DNA from: Pseudomonas migulae | GTDB lineage: Bacteria; Pseudomonadota; Gammaproteobacteria; Pseudomonadales; Pseudomonadaceae | Length of the DNA: 64,000 bases | NCBI RefSeq assembly: GCF_024169315.1 | Contig: NZ_JALJWR010000001.1 | Span: 3,832,501-3,896,500 of the forward strand | Direction of reading: 5' to 3' | In this document: positions 1-8,179 of the stretch, in pieces | Position numbering within the stretch: position 1 is the first letter of the stretch | How the letters are laid out: every line of letters begins with the position of its first letter | Translations under genes and position numbers: made by a program | Notes under the pieces: model-generated | Told to the model about the DNA's origin: nothing | The model's input: only the letters and a program-made list of their open reading frames with translations | The model's database searches: none

Positions 1-1
1 A

Positions 2-178
2 GACAAACGCTTCAAGCTCGCCGGCGAAGCGCTGTACTCGGAACCAAACTCGGTGGCCATCGAAAAAGGCGATGCCCAATGGGACGCCAAGGTGCGTGAC
101 GTCTTCGCGCAATTGAAACAGGACGGCACCCTGAGCAAGCTCTCGCAAAAATGGATCGGCGCCGACATCAGCCAATGA
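2..178 (+). CDS. Amino-acid ABC transporter substrate-binding protein, C-terminal end (partial)
   Basis: Only the last 58 codons are in the window; the gene begins upstream. The visible tail (SVAIEKGD, then FAQLKQDGTLSKLSQKW and a stop) is the usual C-terminus of family 3 periplasmic solute-binding proteins of polar amino-acid ABC importers. The stop overlaps the start of the following permease gene by ATGA, so both belong to one operon and should serve one importer. Substrate cannot be told from this fragment. Confidence 0.85.
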   Translation, partial: DKRFKLAGEALYSEPNSVAIEKGDAQWDAKVRDVFAQLKQDGTLSKLSQKWIGADISQ

Positions 179-1011
179 CCTCTTTCCCAAACCTTCCTCA
201 GCCGCCACAACCGGTGGCTGAGTCCCGGCTGCAACGGATCTTCGGTTTTCGCACGCGGCTGTACCTGACTTGGGCCGCAATGCTGGTGTTGTTCGCCAGT
301 TTCTTCCTGAGCTTCGACCTGAAGTTCTCGATCATCCTCGACAAACTGCCCAACCTGATCGGCCTGCACCTCGCGCCGAACGGCTTCGTGCAAGGCGCAG
401 CGCTGACGCTGTTTTTGTGCCTGTGCTCCATCGTCGCGTCGTCGCTGCTCGGTTTCATCACCGCCATCGCGCGGCTGTCGAAAAGCGCCGTAGCCTTCGG
501 CATTGCGAGTTTCTACGCCTCGTTCTTTCGCGGCACACCGCTGCTGATCCAGATCCTGCTGATCTACCTTGGTCTGCCGCAACTCGGCATCGTGCCCGGC
601 GCCATTGTCGCCGGCATCATCGCCCTGTCGCTAAACTACGGCGCGTACCTGAGCGAGATCTTCCGCGCCGGCATCCTCGGCGTCCCCCACGGCCAACGCG
701 AAGCCTCGATGGCCCTGGGCATGCGCGAAACCGTGATCTTCTGGCGCGTCACCTTGCCGCAAGCCATGCGCACCATCATCCCGCCGACCACCAATCAATT
801 CATCTCGATGCTCAAGGATTCGTCACTGATCTCGGTGATGGGGGTGTGGGAAGTGATGTTTCTGGCGCAGTCGTATGGACGGTCGAGCTATCGCTATATC
901 GAAATGCTGACGACCGCGGCGGTGATTTACTGGGTGATGTCGATTGGGCTGGAGCTGATTCAGGCGAGGATGGAGCGGCATTATGGGAAGGCGTATTTGA
1001 GTCGAAACTAG
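175..1011 (+). CDS. Polar amino-acid ABC transporter permease
   Basis: Inner-membrane permease of the His/Glu/Gln/Arg/opine family, 278 aa. The start is the ATG that overlaps the stop of the binding-protein gene; an in-frame ATG 24 nt upstream would lie inside that gene. There is one hydrophobic segment near residue 45, then several more. The family motif FRGTPLLIQ is followed by the EAA loop (EASMALGM, then LPQAMRTIIPP) that contacts the ATPase subunit. No ATPase gene follows here, so it must lie upstream of the window or elsewhere. Substrate unknown. Confidence 0.9.
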   Translation: MTSFPNLPQPPQPVAESRLQRIFGFRTRLYLTWAAMLVLFASFFLSFDLKFSIILDKLPNLIGLHLAPNGFVQGAALTLFLCLCSIVASSLLGFITAIARLSKSAVAFGIASFYASFFRGTPLLIQILLIYLGLPQLGIVPGAIVAGIIALSLNYGAYLSEIFRAGILGVPHGQREASMALGMRETVIFWRVTLPQAMRTIIPPTTNQFISMLKDSSLISVMGVWEVMFLAQSYGRSSYRYIEMLTTAAVIYWVMSIGLELIQARMERHYGKAYLSRN

Positions 1012-1046
1012 GGAAAGATTGCAGCTTTCGAACACACGCAACCCTT

Positions 1047-1115
1047 GTAGGAGCCGGCTTGCTGGCGATGGCGATGGCGATTCAAGGACGCCATCGCCGG
1101 CAAGCCGGCTCCTAC
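1047..1115. repeat. REPIN-like inverted repeat (GCCGGCAAGCCGGCTCCTAC type)
   Basis: Two inverted copies of a GTAGGAGCCGGCTTGC element face each other around a short GC-rich loop and would form a long hairpin. It lies 35 bp after the permease stop, so it may also end or stabilise that transcript. It is one of six such doublets in the window. The rest of the 1012-1315 gap holds no gene that I can see; its 3' end carries the leader hairpin described separately. Confidence 0.85.
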
Positions 1116-1284
1116 ATGAGCTCTCTGACATTCACTGCGAATTTCTGTAAGAAAAAGCGCCTCAGCAAAACCGATAAATACAGCCTCATCCATTCAGCTG
1201 TTCTTTTTCCGTGCAACCATCCGACGCCGCCTGCATCACTGCCGGAAGCAGCCGACATCGGCGCCTGTACCCTCCCTTTTAGAG

Positions 1285-1311
1285 TTTGGTCTCCTGTCAA
1301 CAGAGGCCAAA
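1285..1311 (+). promoter_or_regulatory. Leader hairpin covering the autotransporter ribosome binding site
   Basis: TTTGGTCTCCTG (1285-1296) can pair with CAGAGGCCAAA (1301-1311) around a TCAA loop, with one bulged C and one G-U pair. The right arm contains AGAGG, the only Shine-Dalgarno-like run before the ATG at 1316. Pairing would hide the ribosome binding site. The function is inferred from base pairing only. Confidence 0.5.
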
Positions 1312-1315
1312 ATCA

Positions 1316-3364
1316 ATGCCCGTTCAACACAAATACCGACCAAAACATCTCGCCTTGGCCATAGCGCTCGCCTTGGGTTGCGCTGAGTTTTCGATTGCCG
1401 ACGACAGCACTGCCGCTACATCTGCAGCACCGGTCGCTACGCCGGAAGAACTGATTAGCACCCTCGACGCTTTCATTAGCGCCACCGACACTCATCCGTC
1501 TTCAATCAAGAAGGCATCTGAGTGGAACGACCTGAACCTGGACGAGCGCAATGATTTAGTCTCGGTACTGACTAAAGGGGTTTTCAAGAAGCCAGTGGAT
1601 GGAGGCACGGGCGAAAACGTCCTGCAACTGAATGCAGCTAAAGGCGGCTCTGTGGCTGAAACCCGGAACTTCAAGGCGCTGGACGTCAAACAGGGTGACT
1701 GGACTGTCGCTGGGCCGGGGGACTTCGACATCGGCGCGCTGGTGCGTCCCGGTGCAACGCTCATCAACACCGGACATATAAAGGGCAGCGCAATTACACA
1801 AGGTACCTTGGTCAACAGCGGCTCGATCGGCGAATGGGTCGAGGTAGAAGAACCTGGCACCTTCAGCGGAAGCGGTCGCGTGGGTGCGCTGAACGTACGC
1901 GGTGAACTGGCTGTAAATCGCCTGCACGGCGCTCCTGTCATTGCGGGAAATATGACCCTGTCCAACACAGCCGTTCTGTCCTATGAAGTAAACGCCGATG
2001 GCCGTGGCGAAACGATCAAGGTCGATGGCACTGCCAACCTTGGTGATGCAACGCTGAAAGTCGTTGCGGTTGGGGATTTCCCACAAACCAGCCAGTACAC
2101 CGTCATTGAGGCCGGCACAGTCGAAGGCCGCTTCGGCCAAATCGAAAACAACCTCACATTCATGACCCCTACCTTGCAGTACGACGAAAAGACGGTCGGC
2201 CTGACCTACGCTCGCAACGGTGTATCCGTTCAGGACGTAGCGCTCGACGAAAACGGACGTGAACTCGGTCGAAGTATTGAAAGAACCGCGGCCAGCACCA
2301 CGGCACAAACACCCTTCACTACTGGAAATGCTGCGATCGATGCTCTGCTCGGTTCCGACCTTGAAACAGCCGAAATCGCCATCGAACAATTAACCGGCTA
2401 CAGCACCGCCAATCTCGCCAAAGTAACCCTTAACAGCGATGCCCCAGTCAGCGCCAGCATGCTTTCCGCCATGCGTCAGCTGGATAGCGCCTACGGCAAA
2501 TCAGGCAGGCGAAACAACGTTCCTCGCCTGGCGGCGGGCAACGAAGACAACGGCAGAGTCTGGTTGCAAGCACTGGGGCACGGCGGAAAACTGGATCGCG
2601 ACTTTGACGCACTGCAGCATTCCACCACTGGCCTGTTGATGGGCGCTGACTGGGGAATTGACGAAGAATGGCGCCTGGGTGTAATGGGTGGTAAATCCCA
2701 GACGAGTATGGATGGCAGGCTACTTGACGGTGCTCTCGACAGTTGGCACCTGGGCGCCTATGCCCTGCGTCAAAACGGCCCGATGTCACTTCGCTTGGGC
2801 GCAACACACAGCAGCCACGATGGCAGCACCAAACGTCAGATAGCCTTCAACGGTTTCAGCGATCGCCCCAAAGGGCGGTACGACGCCAATACGCAGCAAG
2901 TCTTCGCAGAAGCGGGTTACAACCTTGGCCGTGACGTCTACAGCATCGAACCGTTCGCCAGCCTCGGCTATCAACGCTACCAGCGTGGCAGCTACACGGA
3001 AAAAGGCGGGGATGCTTCGCTGCAAGTCCAAGGACAAACGCGGAACAACATCTACAGCACATTCGGTCTGCGTGTGGCCAAGCTCAACACTCTGGATAAC
3101 GGCATGCAATTGACCCCGCGTTTCAGTGCTGGCTGGAAACACACTTATGGTGAGCTCAACAGCTACTCTCGCCAGAAACTGGCAACCGAGGACACCCGGT
3201 ACACCGTTGAAGGTGCCGCGCTGGATCGTAACAGTGTGACGCTGGACGCGGGACTCGATCTGTCTCTATCGAAGCGGCAGACATTGGGCGTTGGAGTCAC
3301 CGGTGAAATGGGTACCGACAGCCGAAACCATGGCATCACCGGCCAGTGGCGAATGACCTTCTAA
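1316..3364 (+). CDS. Autotransporter outer-membrane beta-barrel domain protein (type Va)
   Basis: Predicted surface or secreted protein of 682 aa. The ATG at 1316 is preferred over an in-frame TTG 30 nt upstream because AGAGG precedes it and a signal peptide follows directly (Lys/Arg start, then LALAIALALG, cleavage near residue 28). Residues about 30-390 form a short passenger with beta-helix-like repeats (TLINTGHIKG, TLVNSGSIGE). Residues about 415-682 match the autotransporter barrel (RVWLQALGHGG, then LGAYALRQNG) and end in the terminal Phe of outer-membrane proteins. No catalytic triad or adhesin motif is evident in the passenger, so the role (adhesion, aggregation or other) is open. Confidence 0.85.
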   Translation: MPVQHKYRPKHLALAIALALGCAEFSIADDSTAATSAAPVATPEELISTLDAFISATDTHPSSIKKASEWNDLNLDERNDLVSVLTKGVFKKPVDGGTGENVLQLNAAKGGSVAETRNFKALDVKQGDWTVAGPGDFDIGALVRPGATLINTGHIKGSAITQGTLVNSGSIGEWVEVEEPGTFSGSGRVGALNVRGELAVNRLHGAPVIAGNMTLSNTAVLSYEVNADGRGETIKVDGTANLGDATLKVVAVGDFPQTSQYTVIEAGTVEGRFGQIENNLTFMTPTLQYDEKTVGLTYARNGVSVQDVALDENGRELGRSIERTAASTTAQTPFTTGNAAIDALLGSDLETAEIAIEQLTGYSTANLAKVTLNSDAPVSASMLSAMRQLDSAYGKSGRRNNVPRLAAGNEDNGRVWLQALGHGGKLDRDFDALQHSTTGLLMGADWGIDEEWRLGVMGGKSQTSMDGRLLDGALDSWHLGAYALRQNGPMSLRLGATHSSHDGSTKRQIAFNGFSDRPKGRYDANTQQVFAEAGYNLGRDVYSIEPFASLGYQRYQRGSYTEKGGDASLQVQGQTRNNIYSTFGLRVAKLNTLDNGMQLTPRFSAGWKHTYGELNSYSRQKLATEDTRYTVEGAALDRNSVTLDAGLDLSLSKRQTLGVGVTGEMGTDSRNHGITGQWRMTF

Positions 3365-3382
3365 CCGCAAAAACTCCGGGCG

Positions 3383-3410
3383 AAAAAAAAAAGGGGAGCA
3401 CATGCCCCCC
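3383..3410 (-). terminator. Rho-independent terminator of the pyruvate carboxylase operon
   Basis: Read on the minus strand, a GGGGGCA/TGCTCCCC hairpin is followed by ten T residues, 30-40 nt beyond the oadA stop. On the plus strand the A-tract precedes the hairpin, so it is oriented for the leftward operon. Confidence 0.8.
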
Positions 3411-3443
3411 CGAGGTTTAAAGCGTTGTATCGAGGCTGTTAAC

Positions 3444-5252
3444 TCAGCCTTCGATCTCGATTAGGATTTCGCCCGGATTCACCCGGTCGCCCTTGGCGAC
3501 GTGGATGGCGGTGACCTTGCCGGCGATGGCTGCCTGGACTTCGGTTTCCATCTTCATCGCTTCGGTGATCAGTACGGCCTGGCCGGCTTTGACGGTGTCG
3601 CCTTCCTTGACCAACACGTCGACGATGTTGCCCGGCATGGTGGTGCTGACGTGGCCCGGTGCAGTGGCTTGCTTGCGCTTGCTACTGCCGCCGCTGACGA
3701 ATTCGTTGAGCGGTTCGAACACCACTTCTTCCGGCATGCCGTCGATGGACAGGTAGAAGTGACGCTTGCCCTCAGCCTTGACGCCGACACCGGTGATGTC
3801 GACGCGGTAGGTTTCACCGTGAACGTCGATGACGAATTCGGTTGGCACGCCTTCACCGCCGGCAGAGGCCACGCCGCCCGCCTCGGGAATCGGCAACAGC
3901 ACTTCCGGAATGAGCGTGCCGGCTGCGCGTTCTTCGAGGAATTTGCGACCGATGTCCGGGAACATGGCGTAGGTCAGCACGTCTTCTTCAGACTTGGCCA
4001 CGGCGCCGATTTCGGCACGCAACTTGGTCATTTCCGGCTTGAGCAAATCGGCCGGGCGGACGTCGATCACTTCTTCGCTGCCGATCGCCTGGCGACGCAG
4101 TTTTTCGTTAACGGTGCCCGGCGCTTTGCCGTAGCCGCCTTGCAGGTAAAGCTTCACTTCGTTGGTGATGGTCTTGTAGCGCTCGCCGGCCAGCACGTTG
4201 AAGAACGCCTGGGTGCCGACGATCTGCGAGGTCGGGGTCACCAGCGGCGGGAAGCCGAGGTCTTCGCGAACGCGCGGGATTTCCGCGAGCACTTCGCCCA
4301 TGCGGTTCAGCGCGCCCTGCTCTTTCAGCTGGTTGGCCAGGTTGGAAATCATCCCGCCCGGCACCTGGTTGACTTGAACGCGGGTGTCGACGGCGGTGAA
4401 CTCGCTTTCGAACTGGTGGTATTTTTTGCGCACGGCGTAGAAGTACAGACCGATCTCTTGCAGCAATTCCAGGTTCAGGCCAGTGTCGAACTCGCTGCCT
4501 TTAAGGGCGGCGACCATCGACTCGGTGCCAGGGTGGCTGGTGCCCGAGGCGAAGCTGGAAATCGCAGTATCGATATGGTCGGCGCCGTTTTCGATGGCCT
4601 TGAGTTGGCACATCGTAGCCAGGCCCGCCGTGTCGTGGGAATGGATGAAGACCGGCAGCGACTGTTCGGACTTCAACGCCTTGACCAGTTCGCCAGTGGC
4701 ATACGGAGTCAGCAAGCCAGCCATGTCCTTGATCGCGACCGAGTCGCAACCCATCGCTTCCATTTGCTTGGCCTGGGCCACGAACGCGTCGATGGTGTGC
4801 ACCGGGCTGGTGGTGTACGCGATGGTGCCTTGAGCGTGTTTGCCGGCGGCCTTTACCGCTTCAATGGCCGTACGCAAGTTCCGCACGTCGTTCATCGCAT
4901 CGAAGATACGGAACACGTCGATGCCGTTGACCGCGGCCTTGGCGACGAAGGCCTTCACCACGTCGTCGCTGTAGTGGCGGTAGCCCAGCAGGTTCTGGCC
5001 ACGCAAGAGCATTTGCAGACGCGTGTTAGGCAACGCCGCGCGCAGTTGGCGCAGACGCTCCCACGGGTCTTCTTTCAGAAAGCGTACGCAGGCGTCGAAC
5101 GTTGCGCCGCCCCAGCATTCCAGCGACCAGTAGCCGACTTTGTCGAGCTTGTCGCAGATCGGCAGCATGTCTTCGGTGCGCATGCGGGTGGCGAGCAGCG
5201 ATTGGTGGGCGTCGCGCAGGATTGTGTCGGTAACGTGGATTTTCTTGCTCAT
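3444..5252 (-). CDS. oadA: Pyruvate carboxylase subunit B (oxaloacetate decarboxylase alpha-type, biotin-carrying)
   Basis: Carboxyltransferase plus biotin carrier, 602 aa. It transfers CO2 from carboxybiotin to pyruvate to make oxaloacetate for anaplerosis. N-terminal DTILRDAHQSLLATRM is the metal-binding carboxyltransferase signature. A conserved carboxylase domain fills the middle, and the C-terminal biotinyl domain has EAMKM with the biotinylated Lys near residue 567. The ATG at 5252 follows TGAGGAAT; a GTG 15 nt upstream is less likely. It sits directly after the biotin carboxylase gene, with a 12-nt gap, and no oadB/oadG sodium-pump genes are near. That fits cytosolic pyruvate carboxylase (pycB) rather than a sodium-extruding decarboxylase. 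Confidence 0.93.
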   Translation of the reverse strand: MSKKIHVTDTILRDAHQSLLATRMRTEDMLPICDKLDKVGYWSLECWGGATFDACVRFLKEDPWERLRQLRAALPNTRLQMLLRGQNLLGYRHYSDDVVKAFVAKAAVNGIDVFRIFDAMNDVRNLRTAIEAVKAAGKHAQGTIAYTTSPVHTIDAFVAQAKQMEAMGCDSVAIKDMAGLLTPYATGELVKALKSEQSLPVFIHSHDTAGLATMCQLKAIENGADHIDTAISSFASGTSHPGTESMVAALKGSEFDTGLNLELLQEIGLYFYAVRKKYHQFESEFTAVDTRVQVNQVPGGMISNLANQLKEQGALNRMGEVLAEIPRVREDLGFPPLVTPTSQIVGTQAFFNVLAGERYKTITNEVKLYLQGGYGKAPGTVNEKLRRQAIGSEEVIDVRPADLLKPEMTKLRAEIGAVAKSEEDVLTYAMFPDIGRKFLEERAAGTLIPEVLLPIPEAGGVASAGGEGVPTEFVIDVHGETYRVDITGVGVKAEGKRHFYLSIDGMPEEVVFEPLNEFVSGGSSKRKQATAPGHVSTTMPGNIVDVLVKEGDTVKAGQAVLITEAMKMETEVQAAIAGKVTAIHVAKGDRVNPGEILIEIEG

Positions 5253-5263
5253 TGTTCTATTCC

Positions 5264-6679
5264 TCACAGGCCTGCGTGGGCGGCGATGGCGGCGGCGATG
5301 GCCAGGGCCAGCTCTTCGGGTTTGCGCTTGATCGAGTAGTTGGTCAGTTCAGGGTGGCTTTCAACGAAGCTGGTATTGAACTGGCCGCTACGGAATTCCG
5401 GGTTGCGCAGAATTTCCTGGTAGTACGCGGCGGTGGTCTTGACCCCTTGCAGACGCATGTCGTCGAGGGCGCGCAAGCCACGGTCCATCGCCTCTTCCCA
5501 GGTCAGCGCCCAGACCACCAGTTTCAGACACATGGAATCGTAGAACGGCGGAATGGTGTAGCCGGTATAGATCGCTGTGTCGGTACGCACGCCGGGGCCG
5601 CCGGGCGCGTAGTAACGGGTGATCTTGCCGAAGCTCGGCAGGAAGTTGTTTTTCGGGTCTTCGGCGTTGATCCGGAACTGCAGTGCGAAACCACGGTGCT
5701 GAATGTCTTCCTGTTTCACCGAAAGCGGCAGGCCGGACGCGATGCGGATCTGCTCACGCACAATGTCGATGCCGGTGATTTCTTCGGTGATGGTGTGTTC
5801 CACCTGCACCCGGGTGTTCATCTCCATGAAGTACACCTCGCCCTCGGCGAGCAGGAACTCCACGGTGCCGGCGTTCTCGTAACCTACCGCCTTGGCCGCA
5901 CGCACAGACAGATCGCCGATGTAGGCGCGCTGTTCCGGGGTCAACTGTGGGCTCGGGGCGATCTCGATGAGTTTCTGGTTGCGGCGCTGGATCGAGCAGT
6001 CACGCTCGAACAGGTGCACCACGTTGCCGAAGCTGTCGCCGAGGATCTGCGCTTCGATGTGCTTCGGATTGACGATGCATTTTTCCAGGAACACTTCCGC
6101 CGAACCGAACGCCTTGGTGGCTTCGGAGATCACGCGGGGGAATGCCTGTTCGAGTTCTTCCCGGCTGTCGCAGCGGCGGATACCACGGCCACCGCCACCG
6201 GAAGTCGCCTTGAGCATCACCGGATAACCGATGCGGTCGCCTTCGATCAACGCTTCCGCGATATCCGCAACGTTGCCTTCGGTCCCCGGAGTGACGGGTA
6301 CGCCAGCCTTGATCATGCTGCGGCGGGCTTCAGTCTTGTCGCCCATGCGGCGAATCACTTCAGCCGATGGACCGATGAACTTGATGCCGCGCTCTGCACA
6401 GATATCTGCCAGTTCAGCGTTTTCCGAGAGGAAACCGTAGCCGGGATGCAACGCATCACAACCGGTTTCCACGGCCAGATTCACCAGTTTGCGCGCATTC
6501 AGATAACCGGCCAAAGGCTCGGCACCGATGCTGTGGGCTTCGTCCGCGCGCTTCACATGCAAGGCATGGCGGTCGGCGTCGGAGTAGATCGCGACCGAGC
6601 GAATGCCCATCTCGGCGCAGGCACGCACGATTCGTACGGCAATCTCACCACGGTTGGCGATCAGGATCTTTGTTATCAC
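5264..6679 (-). CDS. pycA: Pyruvate carboxylase subunit A (biotin carboxylase)
   Basis: ATP-dependent biotin carboxylase of 471 aa. It carboxylates the biotin on the OadA/PycB subunit encoded immediately downstream. The N-terminal biotin-carboxylase fold starts ILIANRGEIAVRIVRA. The ATP-grasp glycine loop KATSGGGGRGIRR and the MNTRVQVEHTITEE active-site stretch are intact. It resembles AccC, but the pairing with a PycB-type gene and the divergent pycR argue for a role in pyruvate carboxylase rather than acetyl-CoA carboxylase. Transcription probably starts in the 190-bp gap shared with pycR. Confidence 0.93.
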   Translation of the reverse strand: MITKILIANRGEIAVRIVRACAEMGIRSVAIYSDADRHALHVKRADEAHSIGAEPLAGYLNARKLVNLAVETGCDALHPGYGFLSENAELADICAERGIKFIGPSAEVIRRMGDKTEARRSMIKAGVPVTPGTEGNVADIAEALIEGDRIGYPVMLKATSGGGGRGIRRCDSREELEQAFPRVISEATKAFGSAEVFLEKCIVNPKHIEAQILGDSFGNVVHLFERDCSIQRRNQKLIEIAPSPQLTPEQRAYIGDLSVRAAKAVGYENAGTVEFLLAEGEVYFMEMNTRVQVEHTITEEITGIDIVREQIRIASGLPLSVKQEDIQHRGFALQFRINAEDPKNNFLPSFGKITRYYAPGGPGVRTDTAIYTGYTIPPFYDSMCLKLVVWALTWEEAMDRGLRALDDMRLQGVKTTAAYYQEILRNPEFRSGQFNTSFVESHPELTNYSIKRKPEELALAIAAAIAAHAGL

Positions 6680-6816
6680 TTGGAGTTTCCCTTGAGCCGG
6701 TGGTACCCACGACCTGCTAGACCAGGTCGACGCGTGACCAAATGTTTCAATTCAGTCGCGACCCCACACTAGCCCCCGTAAGGGATTAACAAAAATGATT
6801 AATTATTGGGTCAGGC

Positions 6817-6832
6817 ATAAGTAAAGACTTAT
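6817..6832. promoter_or_regulatory. Candidate PycR operator (ATAAGT-N4-ACTTAT)
   Basis: A perfect 6-4-6 palindrome lies 38 nt before the pycR start, in the gap shared with pycA. LysR regulators often bind such interrupted dyads near their own promoters. The assignment rests on position and symmetry only. Confidence 0.45.
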
Positions 6833-6869
6833 AGTTGAGGCATCAGCCTGCGGCGGGAGCTTTCACATA

Positions 6870-7832
6870 ATGCGTAAGTCATTGATGCGTATGACATTGC
6901 GTCAATTGCAGATCTTCAATGAGGTCTGTGATTTGCGATCCTACAGCCGCGCGGCGGACGAAATGTCGCTCACACAACCTGCCGTGAGCCTGCAGATTCG
7001 TCAACTTGAGGAGCTGATTGGTCAGCCGCTGTTCGATTACGTCGGCAAAAAACTCTACATGACGGAAGCTGCGGAAGCGCTTCAGCGTGCCAGCCGGGAC
7101 ATTTTCGGGCGCCTGGAAAACCTCGACATGCAGCTGTCGGACATGCAGGGATCACTGCAGGGCCAGTTGAAACTGGCGGTGGAGTCCAGCGCCAAGTATT
7201 TCGTGCCGCACCTGTTTGCCGCGTTCAAACGCCAGCATCCGGAAGTGAACCTGCAACTGACGGTGGTCAACCGCGGACAAGTGATTCGGCGCCTCTCCGA
7301 CAATCGCGACGACCTGGTGATCATGTCCATGGTGCCGCAGGACATGGGGCTGGAGTTTCTGCCGTTCCTCAACAACCCGATCGTTGCCGTGGCGCCACCG
7401 GATCATCCGCTGTGCCACATGGGGCCGCTGCGCCTGCAGGACCTTGAGCCTTACACCCTGTTGCTGCGCGAACCCGGCTCGGGAACGCGACTGGCGTGTG
7501 AAGAGTATTTCAAGGAAAAACGCGTGCACTTCAACCAGACCCAGGAGGTCGCATCAGCCGAGGCTCAACGTGAATGTGTGCTGGCGGGTCTGGGCGTCGC
7601 GCTGTTGACGCGCCACGCCCTGAACCTTGAATTGGCGACCGGCGGCTTGATCGAATTACCGGTCGAGGAACTGCCGCTGTTTCGCAGCTGGTGCCTGGTG
7701 CAGGCCAAGGCCAAACGGCTGTCGCCGGTGGCCCACGCATTCCTTGCGTTTATCCGCAGCGAACGGGTGCAGATCAGCGCCCTGGTTGAGCGTTTCGACG
7801 GGAAGTTGCGGGCGCTGCCTGCCAGTAATTGA
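6870..7832 (+). CDS. pycR: LysR-family regulator of pyruvate carboxylase (PycR)
   Basis: DNA-binding regulator of 320 aa. The winged helix-turn-helix is at residues about 8-67 (LRQLQIFNEVC, then SLTQPAVSLQIRQLEE), followed by an effector-binding domain to the C-terminus. It is divergent from pycA-oadA, as for PycR of P. aeruginosa, so it is inferred to control that operon. The ATG at 6870 follows CGGGAG; in-frame ATGs at 6885 and 6891 are alternatives. Its last 59 nt overlap the convergent small gene on the other strand. Confidence 0.88.
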   Translation: MRKSLMRMTLRQLQIFNEVCDLRSYSRAADEMSLTQPAVSLQIRQLEELIGQPLFDYVGKKLYMTEAAEALQRASRDIFGRLENLDMQLSDMQGSLQGQLKLAVESSAKYFVPHLFAAFKRQHPEVNLQLTVVNRGQVIRRLSDNRDDLVIMSMVPQDMGLEFLPFLNNPIVAVAPPDHPLCHMGPLRLQDLEPYTLLLREPGSGTRLACEEYFKEKRVHFNQTQEVASAEAQRECVLAGLGVALLTRHALNLELATGGLIELPVEELPLFRSWCLVQAKAKRLSPVAHAFLAFIRSERVQISALVERFDGKLRALPASN

Positions 7833-7983
7833 GTTCCAGATCGGGAAAATCGCCGATCTCGGCCAGCAACTGGCGGCGTTCGCAGCGATCTTCGATGGCG
7901 CGGCGAAATTCCATGCGGCGCTGGTCTTCTTGCTGACGACGGGTTTTGACGGCGCTGTTGCGTTCTTCGTAGGGCTGGGCCAT
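7774..7983 (-). CDS. Small basic conserved protein, unknown function
   Basis: A 69-aa protein rich in Arg, Glu and Gln (KTRRQQEDQRRMEFRRAIEDR), probably helical, with no signal peptide or membrane segment. It is accepted because GGGAG lies 8 nt before the ATG and the composition looks like a real protein. It may belong to the short basic Pseudomonas proteins sometimes labelled PA3496-like, but I cannot confirm this. Its 3' end overlaps pycR convergently by 59 nt. Confidence 0.7.
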   Translation of the reverse strand: MAQPYEERNSAVKTRRQQEDQRRMEFRRAIEDRCERRQLLAEIGDFPDLELNYWQAAPATSRRNAQPGR

Positions 7984-8088
7984 TTCGAGTCTCCCAAGGC
8001 GATTACGGGAGTTACAGGATGGGCGCGGGGGATGACGGTTTGGCGGCTTGCGGGTTACAGACAGATGAAAGTTGTCGTATTTGAGGAC

Positions 8089-8158
8089 GCCTTCGCGGGC
8101 AAGCCTCGCTCCTGCAAGAACCGCTTAACCTGTAGGAGCGAGGCTTGCCCGCGAAGGC
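8089..8158. repeat. REPIN-like inverted repeat (CGCGGGCAAGCCTCGCTCC type)
   Basis: GCCTTCGCGGGCAAGCCTCG and its near-perfect inverse face each other around about 20 nt. It lies between the start of the small basic gene and the end of the hexR-like gene. The same family recurs at 30892-30958 and 53198-53287. Confidence 0.85.
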
Positions 8159-8179
8159 TTTCTCAAGCCAAACGACGAA

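Noticed and set aside
3501..5339. 612-codon open frame antisense to oadA
   Set aside because: Covers a clearly conserved gene on the other strand and has no recognisable motif.
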